In this document: positions 45,504-53,868 of the stretch, one piece after another
Layout of the letters: every line of letters begins with the position of its first letter
Position numbering within the stretch: the first letter of the stretch is position 1
Source of the DNA: Gluconobacter cerinus
GTDB lineage: Bacteria > Pseudomonadota > Alphaproteobacteria > Acetobacterales > Acetobacteraceae
Assembly: GCF_002723935.1 (NCBI RefSeq)
Contig: NZ_BEWM01000004.1
Span: forward strand, 372,001-436,000
Length of the DNA stretch: 64,000 nucleotides
Reading direction: 5' to 3'
Translations under genes and position numbers: made by a program
The notes under the pieces: model-generated
Database searches by the model: none
Told to the model about the DNA's origin: nothing
The model's input: the letters and a program-made list of their open reading frames with translations, nothing else

Positions 45504-48032
45504 ATGAAAAAGACGGTTTTAATTCTGGTTGCAACAACTGCTACCGGCGCATTCCTAGTGCCCGCGCAGGCTCAACCGCTTTCCGGTCAAACCACGACAG
45601 ACGACAAACCTGCTAAGGCCAAAGGAAAATCAAAACGAACGACGACTGCCCATGAAAACGAAAGCGAACAGGTCATCGTAACGGGAACGCGTGAATCCCA
45701 CGTCAAGGCTCGACAAAGCATCAGCCCTGTCGTCATTATCTCCTCGGCAGCCCTCGCACGTTCAGCCGAAATGAACGTCGCCAATGCTCTGACGCGCATC
45801 TATCCATCCATCACAATGAGCGCCCGCGGATCGAATACCAACTCACTGGTGTCATCCATCCAGATGAGAGGGCTAGGACCGAATGAGACGCTTGTTCTGG
45901 TAGATGGAAAGCGTCGGCATAGCACTGCGAACATTGTGCAGAAGCCAGGCCCGCAATTTGCGTCTTCGGGTGTCGATCTCAACATGCTTCCCGAGAATAT
46001 GATCGATCATATCGAAATTCTCGAAGACGGCGCCGCTGCAATGTATGGCTCTGATGCGATTGCAGGTGTGGTCAATATCATAACCAAAAAGAAGGATCAC
46101 GGCCTGTCGTTATCAGGACAGGGTGGAGCCAATGCGTATCTTGGGAGCGGAGAGCAGTTCCAGCTCAATGCAGACGGCGGCTTCAAACTTGGTCGCGATG
46201 GCTATGTACACCTTGGCGCGCAGATCTATCACAGCGAACATGCAGTCGCGTGGGGGCCGGATCACGCGCTCCTTGGCTACTGGCCAGCGGGTGCCGATAC
46301 AAAAAACTACTTTGTCGGTGTAAAGCCAGGCTCAGAAAAGTGGAAAGGTCGCAAGACCGATTATCTGAGCACCCCTAAAGAAACGCGCGAAAATTTCGGC
46401 CTGAACTTCGGAAAGCCACTCGGGGCTGACATCGAGCTTTATGGACAGGCAACTCTCGCCTATCGCCATGCAGGCATGCGGGCCTACAAATACCCTTACG
46501 TCGTGCCCGCCATGGGAATTGACGAGTTACGTCCGGTCACGGGCGATGACGAACTCGACTATGGCGTCACCCTTGGTTTGAAGGGCCATGATTTTGTTGG
46601 GTTCGACTGGAATCTTTCTACAGTTTACGGCGGCGATAACTCCCGGATCAGCATTCGTGACAACGTCAATATCGGGATGCTGACCCGGACAGGATATTCA
46701 CCGTCCAAATTCTGGGACTACACCCAGAAGAACGCACAATGGACCAATAATCTCGATCTGCGGCGCAGCTTTACGGTTATGGGGATGCCTGTGAGCCTTG
46801 CCTTTGGTGGGGAACATCGGCTGGACTCCTATCAGATCATCTCGGGCAATCCGGAATCCTATCTTGATGGGGGACCAGTAGAGCACGCCGGCATTCCCCC
46901 CCAATCCGCAGGGACGTGGTATCGCAATGTATACTCAGCGTATGTCGACACGACGCTACGGCCCACAAGCAAGCTTTCGATCGATATCGCAGGCCGATAT
47001 GAGTATTACACAGACACAAATAACACCGAAAACGGAAAGATTTCGGCCCGATATGATGTGTCTCGCAGGTTCGCACTCCGAGGCACGATCAGCAATGGCC
47101 TTCGCGCTCCGACATTACAGGAATCTCACTTCAGCCGTCTGAGCATTTTCGCTGGAACAGGCAGCGTCGGAGGCCAGCTCCCGGTTGAATCTGCCGCTGC
47201 ACGGTCTCTCGGTGCATCGGGGTTGAAGCCTGAGCGCTCAGTGAATGCCAGCGGCGGCTTTACCATGGAACCGGTACGCGGCCTCCATGTCGAAGCTGAC
47301 GTATACCAGATCAACCTACGCGATCGCATTGTGCAGGGTGGAACGGTGCGCGGAGCACAGGCGCTGGATGCCATCCGTTCGTTCGGGTTCGACGTCTCAC
47401 CAACAGCAACCAATGCGGCGGCTTCGTCCGCTTACTTCCTGTCCAACGGTGCAAGCACACGCACACAGGGGCTGGACCTGAAAGCCGATTACCTCGTTCA
47501 TATGCATCAATGGGGCAATATCGCCCTGACAGCTGCGGTAAATTTCAACCGGACCCGTCTGCATCATAATGGTATTTCATCGATCGGAACCCCGCTGCTA
47601 AACGATCAGACGATTGCCTACATCACGACCGCGACCCCACGCAGCAAAATGATCCTGAATGCCCTGTGGACTGTGGGCGATTGGGACATAAACATCCGCC
47701 AGAGCCGTTATGGTGAAACGACAGGAATGATGACGTATCAGGACTGGACACCTGCCTCAGCCACATGCCCGAAAGGTGGAGCGCTGCGTTACTCCAACAG
47801 TTGTTTCGCACAGTTCAAGAATACGCCGCGCTGGCTGACAGATCTGGAAATCGGCTATCGTGTCACGTCACACGTTCATGTCGCAGTGGGCGCGAACAAT
47901 ATTTTCAATGTTCGCCCTCGCAAGCTGCCTGACCAGCTGATTTCTGCAGGTGGCAGCATGTATGATCAGTTCTCGAACCAGGTACCATTCACCGGCGGAT
48001 ATTATTTCGGCCGGGTGAACGCGTCTTTCTGA
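45504..48032 (+). CDS. TonB-dependent receptor, possibly phosphate-linked
   Basis: An 842-residue receptor. It has a signal peptide (MKKTVLILVATTATGAFLVPAQA), a clear TonB box EQVIVTGTRES near residues 57-67, a plug domain with NALTRIYPSITM, MRGLGPNETLVLVDGKRRH and IEILEDGAAAMYGSDAIAGVVNIITK (outlined), and a barrel ending GRVNASF. This plug pattern is that of general substrate receptors rather than classical siderophore receptors. ATG 45504 is preferred to TTG 45489. It precedes PstS, an OprB porin and PPK2, so a role in taking up a phosphorus-containing nutrient is possible, but it lacks a full Pho box and may be independent. Confidence 0.91.
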   Translation: MKKTVLILVATTATGAFLVPAQAQPLSGQTTTDDKPAKAKGKSKRTTTAHENESEQVIVTGTRESHVKARQSISPVVIISSAALARSAEMNVANALTRIYPSITMSARGSNTNSLVSSIQMRGLGPNETLVLVDGKRRHSTANIVQKPGPQFASSGVDLNMLPENMIDHIEILEDGAAAMYGSDAIAGVVNIITKKKDHGLSLSGQGGANAYLGSGEQFQLNADGGFKLGRDGYVHLGAQIYHSEHAVAWGPDHALLGYWPAGADTKNYFVGVKPGSEKWKGRKTDYLSTPKETRENFGLNFGKPLGADIELYGQATLAYRHAGMRAYKYPYVVPAMGIDELRPVTGDDELDYGVTLGLKGHDFVGFDWNLSTVYGGDNSRISIRDNVNIGMLTRTGYSPSKFWDYTQKNAQWTNNLDLRRSFTVMGMPVSLAFGGEHRLDSYQIISGNPESYLDGGPVEHAGIPPQSAGTWYRNVYSAYVDTTLRPTSKLSIDIAGRYEYYTDTNNTENGKISARYDVSRRFALRGTISNGLRAPTLQESHFSRLSIFAGTGSVGGQLPVESAAARSLGASGLKPERSVNASGGFTMEPVRGLHVEADVYQINLRDRIVQGGTVRGAQALDAIRSFGFDVSPTATNAAASSAYFLSNGASTRTQGLDLKADYLVHMHQWGNIALTAAVNFNRTRLHHNGISSIGTPLLNDQTIAYITTATPRSKMILNALWTVGDWDINIRQSRYGETTGMMTYQDWTPASATCPKGGALRYSNSCFAQFKNTPRWLTDLEIGYRVTSHVHVAVGANNIFNVRPRKLPDQLISAGGSMYDQFSNQVPFTGGYYFGRVNASF

Positions 48033-48067
48033 GCATAGGAAAGTCGCGCTAAAAAATCCGACCAGAT

Positions 48068-48098
48068 CTACGAGAGGGCACCCCAAACCCTCTCGTAG
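48068..48098 (+). terminator. Hairpin after TonB-receptor gene
   Basis: CTACGAGAGGG, loop CACCCCAAA, CCCTCTCGTAG: a perfect 11-bp stem 35 bases after the stop codon. It is followed by ACAATTTC rather than a strong T-run, so termination may be partial. Confidence 0.6.
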
Positions 48099-48126
48099 AC
48101 AATTTCACGTAGACACTCCGGAACGC

Positions 48127-48144
48127 TTGTCTCGAAACTGTCTT
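48127..48144 (+). promoter_or_regulatory. Pho-box-like site before pstS
   Basis: TTGTCTCGAAACTGTCTT has two TGTC half-sites exactly 11 bases apart, as in PhoB sites, and matches the consensus at 12 of 18. It lies 75 bases before the pstS-like start. Confidence 0.5.
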
Positions 48145-48218
48145 TTTTGATGTGTTGGAAGAGCATAGTCACACGACCTTTCTCAGTGATATGCGCAGAA
48201 AATCCCTGACCAGACGGA

Positions 48219-49220
48219 GTGTCGGTGCGCATGTTTCTCTCGATAAGAGTTTTGGCACGCAAAGTGATGCCCATGCTTCTCTTCATGATTTGCGGCGCTG
48301 CATATTCAGCTCCCATTGCTGGTGCAGGTTCAAGCTTCGCTGCACCCCTGTATCGAGCATGGAGTGACAGTCTTCCACCTCAAGCTGGCCTGTCCCTGAA
48401 ATATCGCACTGTGGGATCAGGAGAGGGGCAGAAACTTGTCATGGCGCACAAGGTGGATTTCGGGGCCTCAGATATTTCTCTCCCAGGCAATATTCTTGAT
48501 ATGGAGGGGCTTTATCAGTTTCCAGTTGCGATCGGAGCTATCGTCGTAGTCATCAATGTTCCCGGCGTAGGGGCTGACCAGATGCGGCTGGATGGCTCAA
48601 CGCTTGTTGCCCTTTTTAGAGGTGACATTACTTCCTGGAATGATCCGCGCATCCGCGCCCTGAATCCTGATCTTCGCCTCCCGGACCTGGATGTCCTGCC
48701 GGTTCATCGTGAAGAGGCATCCGGAACCAGCCAAGTCTTTTCGGACTACCTTCGCACACAGTCGCCATCCTGGAAGCCCGGATCATGGGGCGAGGGGGCC
48801 GAGGCCCGTGGCAATGATGGTGTGGCGGCGAGTGTGCGTCAGTCCATCGGCGGGATTGGGTTTGTGGAATATGCCTTTGCGCGCCGAAATCATCTGAACA
48901 CAGTAAAATTGAAAAATCATTCAGGTTTATTCGTTGCTCCGGAAACAGCCGCCTTCAAAAGCTCTGCTTACAGCGCAGACTGGCAGCACACGGATCATTA
49001 CGCGGTGAGCTTGCTGGACGCTGTCGGCTCACAAAGCTGGCCGATCATGAGCGCCACTTTCGTGCTCGTCCCGGTTCATCCATCAGACCAGACGACTGCA
49101 AGCGCAGTGAAGGCATTTTTCACCTATGGGCTGCGTCGCGGCGATAAGGCCCTTCGGGATCTGGATTACATCCCGATGCCGAACGATGTAAAAAACAAAA
49201 TCCTTGCAGAGTGGCCCTGA
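48219..49220 (+). CDS. pstS: Phosphate-binding periplasmic protein, PstS family (orphan)
   Basis: A 333-residue periplasmic phosphate-binding protein. A signal peptide (basic MSVRMFLSIRVLARKV, then MPMLLFMICGAAYSA) precedes IAGAGSSFAAPLYRAWSD, the PstS opening motif. LKYRTVGSGEGQKLVMAHKVDFGASD, outlined, LFRGDITSWNDPRI and HREEASGTSQVFSDYL carry the phosphate-binding residues. The start is GTG 48219 or ATG 48231. No pstCAB genes follow, so this is a stand-alone copy: either it serves a transporter elsewhere or helps an outer-membrane uptake step. A Pho-box-like site upstream fits phosphate-starvation control. Confidence 0.9.
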   Translation: MSVRMFLSIRVLARKVMPMLLFMICGAAYSAPIAGAGSSFAAPLYRAWSDSLPPQAGLSLKYRTVGSGEGQKLVMAHKVDFGASDISLPGNILDMEGLYQFPVAIGAIVVVINVPGVGADQMRLDGSTLVALFRGDITSWNDPRIRALNPDLRLPDLDVLPVHREEASGTSQVFSDYLRTQSPSWKPGSWGEGAEARGNDGVAASVRQSIGGIGFVEYAFARRNHLNTVKLKNHSGLFVAPETAAFKSSAYSADWQHTDHYAVSLLDAVGSQSWPIMSATFVLVPVHPSDQTTASAVKAFFTYGLRRGDKALRDLDYIPMPNDVKNKILAEWP

Positions 49221-49232
49221 ACGAGGCTGGCA

Positions 49233-49250
49233 AAGTCATAATATCTTCAC
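49233..49250 (+). promoter_or_regulatory. Pho-box-like site before OprB porin
   Basis: AAGTCATAATATCTTCAC holds GTCAT and TTCAC half-sites spaced 11 bases, 11 of 18 to the consensus. It is weaker than the one before pstS, and is supported mainly by the similar sites beside the neighbouring genes. Confidence 0.4.
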
Positions 49251-49433
49251 TCCCATTTTCCTCTCATTTCTGTGAATGAATTGTGCCTTCCGGCATCTCG
49301 GAATGAGGGGACCGTCGTGCTTACGAGTGCTCAGTATCGTCGTCTTTTTATCGCACACGGCACCGCAAGGCTGAGAAGGCCACTAATTATAGAGGGCGGC
49401 ATAACTTCCCCAGGTTTTTGACGGGATCTCCGC

Positions 49434-50888
49434 ATGCTTGGGAAAATGCGCTCACTGGCGCACCTTGTAGTTTTCAGTAGCATTTTCCATTCGTTTTTCG
49501 GGAAAGCCGAGGCGGCAGCGGCACCTCTCGTAACTGACGTTTTGCCGTCAGGCGTACCGTTACCATCTCCGGCACCGGGCTTCGTTCTTCCACCGGAAGA
49601 CACAGGAACGGAGTTGTTGGGCGATGCATGTGGAGCACGAGTCTGGCTGGGCCGAAAAGGGATCAGACTCAACCTTCAGGATGTTGAGGAAATATGGGGC
49701 CTAGCCTCAGGTGGAATGCATCCGGGGCCCACATATGACGGCATGACAGCCGCCACTCTCGTGCTGGAAACCCGCCGCGCGTTTGGTTGGCATGATGGAC
49801 TTCTCAATATCAGCGCCATTCAAGTCAGGGGGCGGTCTCTGGCGGAAGAGCGCCTTGGGTCTTTAAACCCGGTGAGCGGCTATGACGCTGGCCGGACGAC
49901 ACGTTTGTTCGAGCTTTGGTATGGGCAGGGCTTCTTTGGAAACCGGCTTGACATTCGCGTTGGCACAATTGATCTGGATACTGAATTTCTGGTCAGCCAG
50001 AATGCGTCTCTGTTTCTGAATGCAAGCTTTGGCTGGCCGCTCTCGACGTCAAGCAATCTGTATTCGGGCGGCCCGTCCTGGCCTTTCTCGGCTGTCGGGA
50101 CACGGATCAAGTGGTCTCCAGCTTATCCGCTTGTGCTTATGCTGGCCATTACGGACGACAATCCAACCAAAGGCCCATTTTATAGTCAACTCAGCCCTAC
50201 TCGTATGGACCCTTCGGGCACCAGTTTCTCGACAAGCGGTGGAACGTTATTTTTAGGGGAGGCGCAGCTCTGGGTCGATGCCGCCCAAAGCCTTTCAGGA
50301 AAAGATGCACCCGCACTTCCCGGGACATGGAAAATCGGCGGCCTTTACGATACCGGCCATTTTCCTGACCCCCGATATGACAGTCGTGGCGGCTTCCTGG
50401 GCAGCCCTGACAGTTCCGGAATACCGGCATATCACCATGGAAACTGGCTGGGTTACATCGTGCTGGACCAAACCCTCTGGAGAACGGTTCAGGGGCCATC
50501 AAAGGCAATCAATACGTTTGTTCGTGCGACCATTGCCAGCGGGACGCGCAACCGATTTACAAATGAAGTGGAAGCCGGGCTGACGTTTCAGGGTTTTGTG
50601 CCGTCTCGGCCCAATGATGTTGTTGGAATTGGGTGGGGAACCAGCTTTTACGGGCACCGTGCACGAGACAACGTCAAAGATACGATACGCCTCGCAGACA
50701 GCTCCGCCAGACTGCTCGTACCGGAAGATCATATTGAACTCACCTGGCAAATTCCGGTCCGCGATTACCTGACTGTTCAGCCTGATTTTCAGTATTTCTG
50801 GCATGTTGGAGGTCAGGCGCCAGAAAAGGGTCAAGCAGCAGCCTCAGAAGGCGCTGTTCTTGGCCTGAATATGACAACGACGTTCTGA
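49434..50888 (+). CDS. OprB-family carbohydrate-type porin
   Basis: A 484-residue outer-membrane porin of the OprB family. After a signal peptide (SLAHLVVFSSIFHSFFGKAEAAA) comes the family opening WLGRKGIRLNLQDVEEIWG. Barrel repeats such as FELWYGQGFFGNRLDIRVGTIDLDTEF (outlined), WSPAYPLVLMLAITDDNP, GTWKIGGLYDTGHFPDPRY and a C-terminal phenylalanine complete it. Start ATG 49434, with ATG 49446 as alternative. Usual role is passive entry of sugars. Next to PstS and PPK2 it may instead serve phosphate esters or phosphate, as OprO/OprP do in pseudomonads; that is inference. Confidence 0.88.
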   Translation: MLGKMRSLAHLVVFSSIFHSFFGKAEAAAAPLVTDVLPSGVPLPSPAPGFVLPPEDTGTELLGDACGARVWLGRKGIRLNLQDVEEIWGLASGGMHPGPTYDGMTAATLVLETRRAFGWHDGLLNISAIQVRGRSLAEERLGSLNPVSGYDAGRTTRLFELWYGQGFFGNRLDIRVGTIDLDTEFLVSQNASLFLNASFGWPLSTSSNLYSGGPSWPFSAVGTRIKWSPAYPLVLMLAITDDNPTKGPFYSQLSPTRMDPSGTSFSTSGGTLFLGEAQLWVDAAQSLSGKDAPALPGTWKIGGLYDTGHFPDPRYDSRGGFLGSPDSSGIPAYHHGNWLGYIVLDQTLWRTVQGPSKAINTFVRATIASGTRNRFTNEVEAGLTFQGFVPSRPNDVVGIGWGTSFYGHRARDNVKDTIRLADSSARLLVPEDHIELTWQIPVRDYLTVQPDFQYFWHVGGQAPEKGQAAASEGAVLGLNMTTTF

Positions 50889-50903
50889 AAAGTGGCCAAC
50901 GTA

Positions 50904-50921
50904 ATGTCAATTAACCTTCAA
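50904..50921 (+). promoter_or_regulatory. Pho-box-like site before PPK2
   Basis: ATGTCAATTAACCTTCAA core (50904-50921) contains TGTCA and TTCA half-sites 11 bases apart, 10 of 18 to the consensus, 71 bases before the ppk2 start. A weak match on its own. Confidence 0.35.
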
Positions 50922-50991
50922 ACTCTCAGTCTGGTTTCCACAGTATAGTTTCTTTTACGGCCTTGAAGGTCGGTGATAAAGGAACTTATCC

Positions 50992-51909
50992 ATGACGCAG
51001 GACCACGATTTCAGCGCCAATTCTTCGGCCGAACAGGCGCGGGAACGTATGCGCTACGAAATCATCGACGATTTGGATGAAGAATTCGAACTTTCCCTGG
51101 AAGAAAATGAGGGCGAGGGGCTTGATCCTGCAGATCGTACGTTCCGCCGCACCTATTTTCGCGAACTCATTCGCCTGCAAGCCGAACTCATCAAACTTCA
51201 GGATTGGGTCAAGGCAACGGGAGAACGCGTTGTTGTCGTTTTCGAAGGCCGTGATGCTGCCGGGAAAGGTGGTGCGATCAAGCGTATTACCCAAAGGCTG
51301 AACCCGCGGATCTGTCGCGTAGCAGCGCTTCCGGCACCTAATGACCGTGAACGGACACAATGGTATTTCCAGCGCTATGTTGCGCATCTTCCCGCAGCAG
51401 GCGAGATCGTGCTGTTTGACCGCAGTTGGTATAACCGCGCTGGCGTTGAACGTGTCATGGGGTTCTGCACCGACGAGGAATACGAAGAATTCTTTCGATC
51501 AGTGCCAGAATTTGAGCGCATGCTCGTCCGCAGCGGCATTCGGGTGATCAAATTCTGGTTCTCGATCACGGACGAAGAGCAGGAAGCACGCTTCCGCGCC
51601 CGCATTGAAGACCCATTGAAGCAATGGAAACTTAGCCCGATGGACCTTGAAAGCCGTCGTCGCTGGGAAAGTTACACGCTGGCCAAGGAAATCATGCTCG
51701 AACGATCCAGCATTCCTGCAGCTCCCTGGTGGGTTGTCCCGGCAGTAGACAAAAAGCGGGCGCGCTTGAACTGTATTGCTCACTTCCTGTCTCTTCTGCC
51801 TTACGAACCTGTCAGCCGCCCGGAAGTTGTTCTTCCCGAGCGTGTATTCCATCCCGACTATGAGCGTGAGCCCACGCCAGAAACTATGCTGGTTCCGCAG
51901 CGCTACTGA
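50992..51909 (+). CDS. ppk2: Polyphosphate kinase 2
   Basis: A 305-residue PPK2-family kinase, which transfers phosphate between polyphosphate and nucleotides (mostly forming GTP/ATP from GDP/ADP). Walker A is GRDAAGKGG at residues 86-94 in VVVFEGRDAAGKGGAIKRIT. The lid and catalytic region follow as LFDRSWYNRAGVERVMGFC and KFWFSITDEEQEARF, then LSPMDLESRRRWESY. The acidic N-terminal extension (residues 1-50) is usual for class I enzymes. It lies downstream of PstS and the OprB porin, consistent with phosphate storage. Phosphate regulation is suggested only by the weak Pho box. Confidence 0.94.
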   Translation: MTQDHDFSANSSAEQARERMRYEIIDDLDEEFELSLEENEGEGLDPADRTFRRTYFRELIRLQAELIKLQDWVKATGERVVVVFEGRDAAGKGGAIKRITQRLNPRICRVAALPAPNDRERTQWYFQRYVAHLPAAGEIVLFDRSWYNRAGVERVMGFCTDEEYEEFFRSVPEFERMLVRSGIRVIKFWFSITDEEQEARFRARIEDPLKQWKLSPMDLESRRRWESYTLAKEIMLERSSIPAAPWWVVPAVDKKRARLNCIAHFLSLLPYEPVSRPEVVLPERVFHPDYEREPTPETMLVPQRY

Positions 51910-52094
51910 CGCCCGCGTTATGATTTACGGGTAATGGAACGAACTCTTCTATTGCCCGTATAGCCCTATGGATCGAGGAAAATCACTCGCACTGACCATA
52001 ATTACAGACCGAGATACTTTCTGAAACCTGCTTTGCAGGAAACTTGAAGGATACCCTTGCGCTAAACATCATTACAGTTTTGCAGAAGGTCCTG

Positions 52095-52607
52095 ATGGTA
52101 GAAACAGCGTCTCCGTCCCCCGACACCAGCCAGATCGTGGCGCAGGGTCATCCGACAGACAACGAGTTACTAGCGTTTTACCGCTCGGAGATCCGGTTTG
52201 AGACTGAAGTTGTAAACGGTCGCTTGCAGGCTCTTCTTGGTTCACAGGCATTTCTTGTCATTGCATACGCCACAGCCATGACGGGCTCTACAAAAAGGTG
52301 GGGAGACAGCATGGTTCTTCTTCTGCCGCCCCTGTTTTCGCTATTGGGATTTGTTCTGGCAGCAATGGCCCTTCCTGGTATCCGTGCGGCATACGCTGCG
52401 ATTGGTAAATGGGAGGGGAAGCAGCGTATGTTGCATCAGCGCAGCCCGGCACTGACTGATTTCACTCTTGCCCCAAATGAGGACGAGACACGCGACATGA
52501 TGCGAAGAGCACAACGAGGTGCACTCTTTGCGCATCAGGCGCCATTCATATTCATTATCGCCTGGACAATTTTCGGATTTATTCCGTTCTATCTATACTT
52601 AAAATAA
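52095..52607 (+). CDS. Small membrane protein, unknown function
   Basis: ATG 52095 has AGAAGG about seven bases upstream and gives 170 residues. Three or four hydrophobic stretches are visible: around LLGSQAFLVIAYATAM, MVLLLPPLFSLLGFVLAAMALPG and APFIFIIAWTIFGFIPFYLYL. A polar loop (WEGKQRMLHQRSP..DEDETRDMMRRAQ type) lies between the last two. I recognise no family. A GGAAC-N16-CGTA pair at 51936-51960 resembles an EcfG (general stress) promoter with one mismatch, which hints at stress control. Confidence 0.72.
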   Translation: MVETASPSPDTSQIVAQGHPTDNELLAFYRSEIRFETEVVNGRLQALLGSQAFLVIAYATAMTGSTKRWGDSMVLLLPPLFSLLGFVLAAMALPGIRAAYAAIGKWEGKQRMLHQRSPALTDFTLAPNEDETRDMMRRAQRGALFAHQAPFIFIIAWTIFGFIPFYLYLK

Positions 52608-52772
52608 TTAATATTCTTGATAGAATATCTATCTTACAAACGAATTTCTCATCGCTTGGTAAAACTTCCATGAGGGAAAATTTTTCGAAGAAACACTTTG
52701 AAGTTCTGGATGTTGATTATGTCAGGAGCGCCTTTGTTTTAGGCGCATCATCCTTTGTGGAGTGATAGTTGC

Positions 52773-53633
52773 ATGCCTGACCATATTCTTCCCCAGTCGC
52801 AGGATCATCAGCCCGGCCTTGAAGGACTAATGCAGCCTAAAGCGGAGCATATCCGTGCCAGTTACAAAGGAAGCGGAAAGCTCACCGGAAAAAAAGCACT
52901 GATCAGTGGCGGAGACAGCGGGATTGGACGTGCTGCAGCCTTACACTTCGCCCGTGAAGGGGCAGATGTTGCAATCCTTTACCTTGAGGAACATGAAGAT
53001 GCGAAAGAGACTATTCGCCTGATTGAGAAGGAGGGCCGCAAAGGCCTTGCTATCGCGGGTGATGTCTCTTCAAGTCAAACCTGTAACTCAGCGGTGGAGA
53101 AGACGGTCAAGGAGCTTGGCGGACTTGATATTCTTGTCAACAATGCTGGCGTTCAGATTGTTCAAGAAGAAATCAGCGCCATATCGGACCAAGAGTGGCA
53201 AAAACATATGGACACCAATATCAACGGATATTTCTATCTGGTCCGTGCAGCACTCCCGCATCTCGCGAAGGGAAGTGCTATCATCAACACGTCCTCCATC
53301 AACGCGTTCGCCGGCAACAAAGCCCTCCTGGCTTACTCAACCACCAAAGCTGCGGAAATGGGTTTCACGCGTGCATTGGCGCTTCAGCTTGTCTCGAAAG
53401 GTATTCGTGTGAATGCTGTCGCTCCTGGCCCGATCTGGACCCCTCTACAGCCAGCAAGCTGGGGGCCAGTTGACCCGCAGTCTGTCGCAGATCTTGGGAA
53501 AGATACACCCATGGGACGTTGTGGAGACCCTTCCGAACTTGGCCCAGCATATGTTTACCTCGCGAGTAACGATGCATCATTCGTGACCGGACAGACACTT
53601 CATGTGAACGGCGGCATGATTATCAACGGCTGA
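52773..53633 (+). CDS. SDR-family oxidoreductase (YghA/YhdF-like)
   Basis: A 286-residue short-chain dehydrogenase. The N-terminal PQSQDHQPGLEGLMQPK is typical of the general-stress SDR group (YghA, YhdF). Cofactor motif GGDSGIG occurs near residues 46-52, then NNAG, the catalytic Ser in INTSSIN, and YSTTK with Tyr and Lys. It ends with TGQTLHVNGGMIING. ATG 52773 is preferred to an in-frame TTG at 52755 as GGAG is nearby. The substrate is unknown; aldehydes or sugars are likely. It has a strong terminator after it, so it is a single-gene unit or the end of one. Confidence 0.92.
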   Translation: MPDHILPQSQDHQPGLEGLMQPKAEHIRASYKGSGKLTGKKALISGGDSGIGRAAALHFAREGADVAILYLEEHEDAKETIRLIEKEGRKGLAIAGDVSSSQTCNSAVEKTVKELGGLDILVNNAGVQIVQEEISAISDQEWQKHMDTNINGYFYLVRAALPHLAKGSAIINTSSINAFAGNKALLAYSTTKAAEMGFTRALALQLVSKGIRVNAVAPGPIWTPLQPASWGPVDPQSVADLGKDTPMGRCGDPSELGPAYVYLASNDASFVTGQTLHVNGGMIING

Positions 53634-53674
53634 TCGTCCAAGGGGTCCATCGCCTGCATTTTAGCTAGCCTCTT

Positions 53675-53708
53675 CCTCCCTTGCCAAAGCTGGCTAGGGA
53701 GGTTTTTT
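53675..53708 (+). terminator. Rho-independent terminator after SDR gene
   Basis: CCTCCCTTGCC, loop AAAGCT, GGCTAGGGAGG (one mismatch), then six T bases. A classical terminator 42 bases after the SDR stop codon. Confidence 0.88.
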
Positions 53709-53868
53709 GTCTCAAGCGATGCTCCCTCCAGATACAACTTATTGGCAGTTCTACTCCGGACGCATGAAAGCCCTCATATTTGAGGGTGCGTTCTTCTAAA
53801 ACAGGATTGGAGGTAAGCCCCAGTCGCGGTATGCTGGATACCATGCAGGATTTGGACATACCTTGAGA

